Positions 6,443-9,099 of a DNA stretch of 9,099 bases are shown here, in pieces. Both the position numbers and the translations under genes were made by a program. How positions within the stretch are numbered: position 1 is the first letter of the stretch; each line of letters begins with the position of its first letter. The stretch lies in the NCBI GenBank assembly GCA_902797925.1, contig CADBUT010000163.1, positions 1 through 9,099 of the forward strand, in the 5' to 3' direction. The notes beneath the pieces are model-generated. The model did not search any database and was not told where the DNA came from. It saw only the letters and a list, made by a program, of their open reading frames with translations. The DNA is from an uncultured Spirochaetaceae bacterium (lineage in GTDB: Bacteria; Spirochaetota; Spirochaetia; Treponematales; Treponemataceae).

Positions 6443-6794
6443 ACAAATAGGAAATAATGGTGAAGAGCGTGCCGCAAAGTTTTTAGCGCACGCCGGATAT
6501 GAAGTTCTTGTCCGGAATTACCGTTCAAGATTTGGCGAAGTGGATATAATTGTCTGCAAGGACGAAACCGTTGTTTTTGTTGAAGTTAAAACCTGGCCTA
6601 ATGGTGACTTTTTCAGTCTTGCTCAGGCTGTCGGAAAACAGAAGCAAAAAAGAATAATTAAAACGGCTAAATGTTTCCTTGCAGAACATCGACAATATAA
6701 TGAGTGCTATGTGCGTTTTGACTTGATTGCCCTTGATATGCCCGGGTATGATGAGATTTACCACATAGAGAATGCTTTTTCGGAGACCTTATGA
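6411..6794 (+). CDS. yraN: YraN family (UPF0102) endonuclease-like protein
   Basis: This 127-residue protein has the YraN pattern: 'GNNGEERAAKFLAHAGYEVLVRNYRSRFGEVDIIV' (14-48) and 'VVFVEVKTW' (54-62). Asp45, Glu58 and Lys60 form a PD-(D/E)XK nuclease core, with Glu18 as the usual extra acid. The family is widespread and its cellular job is poorly known; a DNA-processing role is likely from the fold. It starts inside the end of the HD-GYP gene. ATG 6411 and ATG 6426 are both possible (127 or 122 residues) and neither has a clear Shine-Dalgarno, so coupling to the upstream gene is likely. The usual 'VKTR' reads 'VKTW' here. Confidence 0.93.
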   Translation: MQKICMESSNKQIGNNGEERAAKFLAHAGYEVLVRNYRSRFGEVDIIVCKDETVVFVEVKTWPNGDFFSLAQAVGKQKQKRIIKTAKCFLAEHRQYNECYVRFDLIALDMPGYDEIYHIENAFSETL

Positions 6795-6979
6795 GTTCTG
6801 TATCAAAAAAAGCTGCTGCAAAAGCAGAACGTTCAGCGCGTGTCGCAGAATTACAGACAAAAATACACGATCCGGCTTATATAGACGGTGCAATTCAGCG
6901 TATTGCACAGGTTTTGAGCAATAATCTCGTGATAGATAAGAAACTGACACAAGGACAAAGTTTTTATGGCGCAAGATAA
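6791..6979 (+). CDS. Small helical protein of unknown function
   Basis: I do not recognise this 62-residue protein. The first 25 residues are rich in Ala, Lys, Arg and Glu and should form a helix. The segment 'DPAYIDGAIQRIAQVLSNNLV' (27-47) looks like a second amphipathic helix, and the C-terminus is short and polar. It has no cysteines, signal peptide or membrane segment. That it is a real gene is supported by GGAG at 6782-6785, a 4-base ATGA overlap with yraN and a 14-base overlap with the next gene, which carry on the tight packing of the operon. A link to the following gene is suggested only by position. Confidence 0.72.
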   Translation: MSSVSKKAAAKAERSARVAELQTKIHDPAYIDGAIQRIAQVLSNNLVIDKKLTQGQSFYGAR

Positions 6980-7451
6980 TTCTGGAAATCATTACGGTAA
7001 GTCATTTTCAGGACGACATTCTAACCAGAGTAAAAAAAATACTGGAAAAGAACACAGCCGGTTTAATAAACGTGAAAATCATAAAAATACTGAACAGAAA
7101 CCATTTAAGTCAAATTTAAAAGATTCACCTGTTGAATCACCAAGACTGGATACACCAAATTGTGCATATTGTGGCGAACCTATATACGATTTGCCGTCTG
7201 CAATGTGCGACAGAGACACGCTTCAGCCAGTTCATTTTGACTGTGTGCTAAAAAAGCTGAATGATGATGAAACTTTAAATGAAAACGAAAAAATCACATA
7301 CATAGGTCAGGGACGGTTCGGTGTTGTATATTTTGAGAATCCCCATGACTTACGCCATTTCAAAATAGAAAGAATAATCGAGTGGGAAGACCGCGAGAAA
7401 AAGGCTGACTGGCGGTCTGAAATAGCTTCAAAGTTCAGTCAGACAAAATAA
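6966..7451 (+). CDS. Unrecognised protein with disordered polar N-terminus and putative zinc-binding site
   Basis: This 161-residue protein is not one I can name. Residues 1-60 are rich in Lys, Asn, Ser and His and look disordered and basic, as in nucleic-acid-binding tails. A putative zinc site follows: C66-x2-C69 ('CAYCGEPI'), C81 and H90-x2-C93 ('HFDC'), which suggests a treble-clef or LIM-like fold. Residues 108-140 ('KITYIGQGRFGVVYFENP' and beyond) form a beta-rich part, and the last 25 residues are charged and helical. AAGGA at 6951-6955 lies ten bases before the ATG. It is the last gene of the operon, ending 24 bases before the terminator palindrome. RNA or ribosome association would suit the context, but this is a guess. 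Confidence 0.78.
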   Translation: MAQDNSGNHYGKSFSGRHSNQSKKNTGKEHSRFNKRENHKNTEQKPFKSNLKDSPVESPRLDTPNCAYCGEPIYDLPSAMCDRDTLQPVHFDCVLKKLNDDETLNENEKITYIGQGRFGVVYFENPHDLRHFKIERIIEWEDREKKADWRSEIASKFSQTK

Positions 7452-7475
7452 ACATTTTTAGCTTGAAAAAAATAG

Positions 7476-7510
7476 AAAAGCTTCAAATCATATGATTTGA
7501 AGCTTTTTTT
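7476..7510. terminator. Bidirectional intrinsic terminator (perfect palindrome)
   Basis: AAAAGCTTCAAATCAT (7476-7491) is followed directly by its exact reverse complement (7492-7507), a 32-base perfect palindrome. On the plus strand seven T (7504-7510) end it. On the minus strand the A-rich stretch at 7466-7479 gives a T-rich tail interrupted by CTA. It would stop both the rpsP operon from the left and the tRNA-Leu transcript from the right. Confidence 0.85.
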
Positions 7511-7539
7511 GAAGAGCTATACATTAAAAAGGATGTATG

Positions 7540-7627
7540 TGCCGGAAACCAGAATCGAACTGGCACGGCCGTTTGAATTGCCGAGGGATTTTAAGTCCCT
7601 TGTGTCTACCTATTCCACCATTCCGGC
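7540..7627 (-). tRNA. tRNA-Leu (anticodon UAA)
   Basis: Read on the minus strand, this 88-base sequence folds as a class II tRNA. The acceptor stem is GCCGGAA (7627-7621) with TTCCGGC (7547-7541) and discriminator A at 7540. The anticodon stem AGGGA/TCCCT holds the loop CTTAAAA with anticodon TAA (7593-7591). A long variable arm and the T arm GCCAG-TTCGATT-CTGGT follow. The anticodon reads UUA (and UUG by wobble), and A73 with the long variable arm fits leucine. CCA is not encoded and must be added afterwards. It is the only RNA gene seen and is transcribed against all of its protein neighbours. Confidence 0.96.
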
Positions 7628-7648
7628 ACGTCGATAAAAGACATTGAG

Positions 7649-7677
7649 ATAATATAAGAAATAAAGGGTTTGGTCAA
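7649..7677 (-). promoter_or_regulatory. Sigma-70-type promoter of tRNA-Leu
   Basis: On the minus strand TTGACC (7677-7672) and TATTAT (7654-7649) are 17 bases apart. Transcription would begin near 7642, about 15 bases before the mature tRNA. The -35 box ends only three bases before the tatD start codon on the other strand, so this promoter overlaps the leader of tatD. Confidence 0.75.
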
Positions 7678-7680
7678 GCT

Positions 7681-8532
7681 ATGTATACAGACACACACTG
7701 CCACCTGGCGATGATGCAGCAGAGGGGTATCGCGCTAGAAGATTTTTTCAAAGAATACTATGATGAAACGGAAAAAAATAAAACTGGTGTTTCAGATGCA
7801 TTTTTAGTTGATATAGGTACAGAAGTTGACGATTTTTTTGAGCGTATAAAGCTGAAAAATATCGCAGAAGAAGCAGCCGGTACAAGCATTTTCCTATATT
7901 TTTCAGCCGGAATATGGCCTGCAAAAGAAGATGTAATCAACCGCAAGAATGAGTGCGCCGTGCTTGAAGAAATCTTGAAAGAACATGCACACAAAGATAT
8001 CTGTGCATTGGGCGAATGCGGCTTTGACAGGCGTGAAAACCCGGCGGAAACTAGCAGAGCGCATCTTGCTGCAGAAGAAGAGCTTTTTGCAATGCAAGTA
8101 GAGCTTGCAAAAAAATATCAGCTGCCTCTTATAGTACATTCGCGCGACGCTTTTGAAGAGACTCTCGGTGTCTTAAAAGAAGGCGGCCACGATAAAGTGG
8201 TGATTCATTGCTATTCTTATGACAAGCGGGCAGCGGAAGCTTTTCTTGATTTGGGATGCTATATTTCTTTTTCAGGCACAATAACGTTCGGAAAGGGTGT
8301 TCAAAAAGAGCAGAATATTGGGCTTTTGAATTATATTCCGAAAGACCTTCTGCTTTTAGAGACAGACGCGCCGTATTTAGCGCCAATGCCTTTCAGAGGC
8401 AAGACAAACACTCCGCTTTTAATCAAACATACTTATGAATTTGTAGCTGAAAGTCTGCAAATGCCTGTTGAATTGCTTGCAAAGCTTGTAAATGAAAACG
8501 GTAGAAGATTTTTTGTTATTAAAGACGCTTAG
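7681..8532 (+). CDS. tatD: TatD family metal-dependent hydrolase
   Basis: TatD proteins are amidohydrolase-like TIM-barrel nucleases with 3'-5' exonuclease or deoxyribonuclease activity in tested members. This 283-residue protein keeps the metal ligands: H6 and H8 ('DTHCHL'), E112 ('GECGFD'), H153 ('VHSRDA'), H176 ('HCYS') and D229 ('ETDAPYLAPMPFRGK'). It is about 20 residues longer than usual. The extra part is a charged helical stretch around 15-36 after the first motif. A weak AAAGGG at 7663-7668 lies twelve bases from the ATG, so translation may be modest. It has no clear promoter of its own; a lone TATAAG at 7653-7658 overlaps the divergent tRNA promoter. The next gene starts 70 bases after its stop. 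Confidence 0.93.
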   Translation: MYTDTHCHLAMMQQRGIALEDFFKEYYDETEKNKTGVSDAFLVDIGTEVDDFFERIKLKNIAEEAAGTSIFLYFSAGIWPAKEDVINRKNECAVLEEILKEHAHKDICALGECGFDRRENPAETSRAHLAAEEELFAMQVELAKKYQLPLIVHSRDAFEETLGVLKEGGHDKVVIHCYSYDKRAAEAFLDLGCYISFSGTITFGKGVQKEQNIGLLNYIPKDLLLLETDAPYLAPMPFRGKTNTPLLIKHTYEFVAESLQMPVELLAKLVNENGRRFFVIKDA

Positions 8533-8555
8533 AAAAATGTAAAAAATGCAAAAAA
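8533..8555. other. Near-phased A-tracts upstream of the trpR-like gene
   Basis: Three A-tracts lie at 8533-8537, 8541-8546 and 8550-8555, with centres about nine bases apart. This spacing is close to one DNA turn and could bend the DNA or act as an UP-like element for the weak promoter downstream. The tracts are visible; the function is inferred, and A-tracts are common in AT-rich spacers. Confidence 0.35.
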
Positions 8556-8590
8556 TCTAAATTCTTCTGGTATTTTTTAACAAAGGTATG

Positions 8591-8596
8591 TATACT
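8591..8596 (+). promoter_or_regulatory. Probable -10 box of the trpR-like gene
   Basis: TATACT matches the -10 consensus at five of six positions. There is no good -35 box at 16-18 bases upstream. With normal spacing transcription would begin at about 8603, the A of the start codon, which suggests a leaderless mRNA. GTATGTATAC (8587-8596) around the box contains the inverted pair GTAT/ATAC and might be part of a self-regulatory operator, with low certainty. Confidence 0.5.
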
Positions 8597-8602
8597 TAAT
8601 TT

Positions 8603-8905
8603 ATGGAATGCAATAAGAATACTAAGAAATGCTTGAAAGAATTATGCACAGCGTTAACACTTATCGATACTCCTAAAAAGATGCAGGAATTTCTTGAATG
8701 TCTGCTGACAGAAGCTGAAGTTATCGATATTGCAAACCGTTGGCTATTGGTTCGGGAAATTGACCGCGGTACAACACAGCGTGAAATTGCAAAGAACTAC
8801 AATATGAGCCTTTGTAAAATTACACGTGGTTCGCGCGAACTTAAAAAAGACGGAAGTGCTTTTAAAAAAGTTCTTGAAGAATTTAAAGCGTCTCAGTCAG
8901 AGTAG
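8603..8905 (+). CDS. trpR: TrpR family transcriptional regulator
   Basis: This 100-residue, all-helical protein matches the Trp repressor/YerC family: 'LECLLTEAEVIDIANRWLLVREIDRGTTQREIAKNYNMSLCKITRGSRELK' (31-81), with the helix-turn-helix at about 58-77 and the typical 'ITRGS' recognition segment (73-77). TrpR binds operator DNA as a dimer with L-tryptophan as corepressor. The YerC branch has no known ligand, and I cannot decide between the two from sequence alone. No trp genes are in the window, so its targets are unknown. An in-frame TAA at 8597-8599 fixes the start no earlier than 8603. No Shine-Dalgarno lies within 15 bases, in line with leaderless translation. It ends 19 bases before a bidirectional terminator. 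Confidence 0.87.
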   Translation: MECNKNTKKCLKELCTALTLIDTPKKMQEFLECLLTEAEVIDIANRWLLVREIDRGTTQREIAKNYNMSLCKITRGSRELKKDGSAFKKVLEEFKASQSE

Positions 8906-8924
8906 AGTAGTAGCTCTGAAAAAA

Positions 8925-8958
8925 AAGGCTGTCCAAAAACGGACAGCCTTATTCTTTT
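8925..8958. terminator. Bidirectional intrinsic terminator between convergent genes
   Basis: AAGGCTGTCC (8925-8934) and GGACAGCCTT (8941-8950) form a ten-base-pair stem with a six-base loop. On the plus strand ATTCTTTTT follows. On the minus strand an unbroken T-run follows (complement of 8919-8926). It ends trpR from the left and the ankyrin-repeat gene from the right, with the stronger T-run on the minus strand. Confidence 0.92.
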
Positions 8959-8970
8959 TAAATTCTGTTA

Positions 8971-9099
8971 TTATCTAAGAATCTGAATTATACCAGCCGG
9001 TCTGCTGAAGTTCTGTGCAATGTCAGCCGGGGTCTCGCCTTTTCTGTTTTTGGCGTATTTGTCTGCGCCGTACTGCATCAAAACAGAAAGCACATTTGA
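8971..9099 (-). CDS. Ankyrin-repeat protein, C-terminal fragment (runs off the window)
   Basis: Reading the minus strand from the window edge gives 42 codons and a TAA (8973-8971). The peptide has 'VLMQYGADKYAKNRKGETPADIA', which matches the end of one ankyrin repeat (LLxxGADxxxxNxxGxTPxDxA), then a short capping helix ending in 'IIQILR'. Ankyrin repeats mediate protein binding. The number of repeats, any signal peptide and the start are outside the window. Treponemes and other host-associated bacteria often carry such proteins. The shared terminator lies just past its stop. Confidence 0.85.
   Translation of the reverse strand, partial: SNVLSVLMQYGADKYAKNRKGETPADIAQNFSRPAGIIQILR

Noticed and set aside
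7302..7331. 'IGQGRFGVVYF' resembles the glycine loop of Ser/Thr kinases
   Set aside because: No catalytic Lys, HRD or DFG motifs follow and the protein ends about 40 residues later, so it cannot be a kinase domain.
1..9099. CRISPR array, insertion sequence, prophage or restriction system
   Set aside because: No regularly spaced repeats, transposase, integrase or phage genes are visible in any frame.

Overview
The window looks like chromosomal DNA from a host-associated spirochaete, most likely Treponema or a close relative. This is inferred from gene content and order (rpsP-khpA-rimM-trmD-rplS followed by a FliK-like gene, an orphan FlhB C-terminal gene, an HD-GYP gene and yraN), from moderate GC with A-rich spacers, and from a TrpR-family gene near tatD. 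No database search was possible, so the genus is an inference.

Bases 1-1494 look like an accessory segment. A 16-bp bulged hairpin (16-52) precedes a small Cys-rich protein of the TIGR04076 type. It is followed by an unusual regulator that joins an AraC-type DNA-binding domain to a degenerate GyrB-like GHKL ATP-binding domain. Bases 1562-7510 form one long co-directional unit. It has a near-consensus sigma-70 promoter (1562-1590), eleven tightly packed or overlapping genes, and a palindromic terminator (7476-7510). The first five genes serve ribosome and tRNA maturation: bS16, the KH protein KhpA, RimM, the m1G37 methyltransferase TrmD and bL19. The next two encode a FliK/YlqG-like protein and a stand-alone FlhB cytoplasmic domain (YlqH/FhlB-like), which points to flagellar export. 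A divergent HD-GYP protein, YraN and two small unrecognised proteins complete the unit. The second of these has a Lys/Asn-rich N-terminus and a CxxC...HxxC putative zinc site.

Bases 7540-7677 carry a tRNA-Leu(UAA) on the minus strand with its own promoter. It shares the palindromic terminator with the long operon. To its right, on the plus strand, are tatD (metal-dependent hydrolase) and a TrpR-family repressor. The repressor gene has an A-tract-rich upstream region, no Shine-Dalgarno, and a -10-like hexamer placed so that its mRNA may be leaderless. A bidirectional terminator (8925-8958) separates it from the 3' end of a minus-strand ankyrin-repeat gene that runs off the window.

The item most worth following up is the AraC-GyrB-like fusion: it has lost the catalytic Glu and the glycine-rich ATP lid, and an internal ribosome binding site could give a free GHKL domain. 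Second is the HD-GYP protein, which has lost residues normally needed for cyclic-di-GMP hydrolysis.
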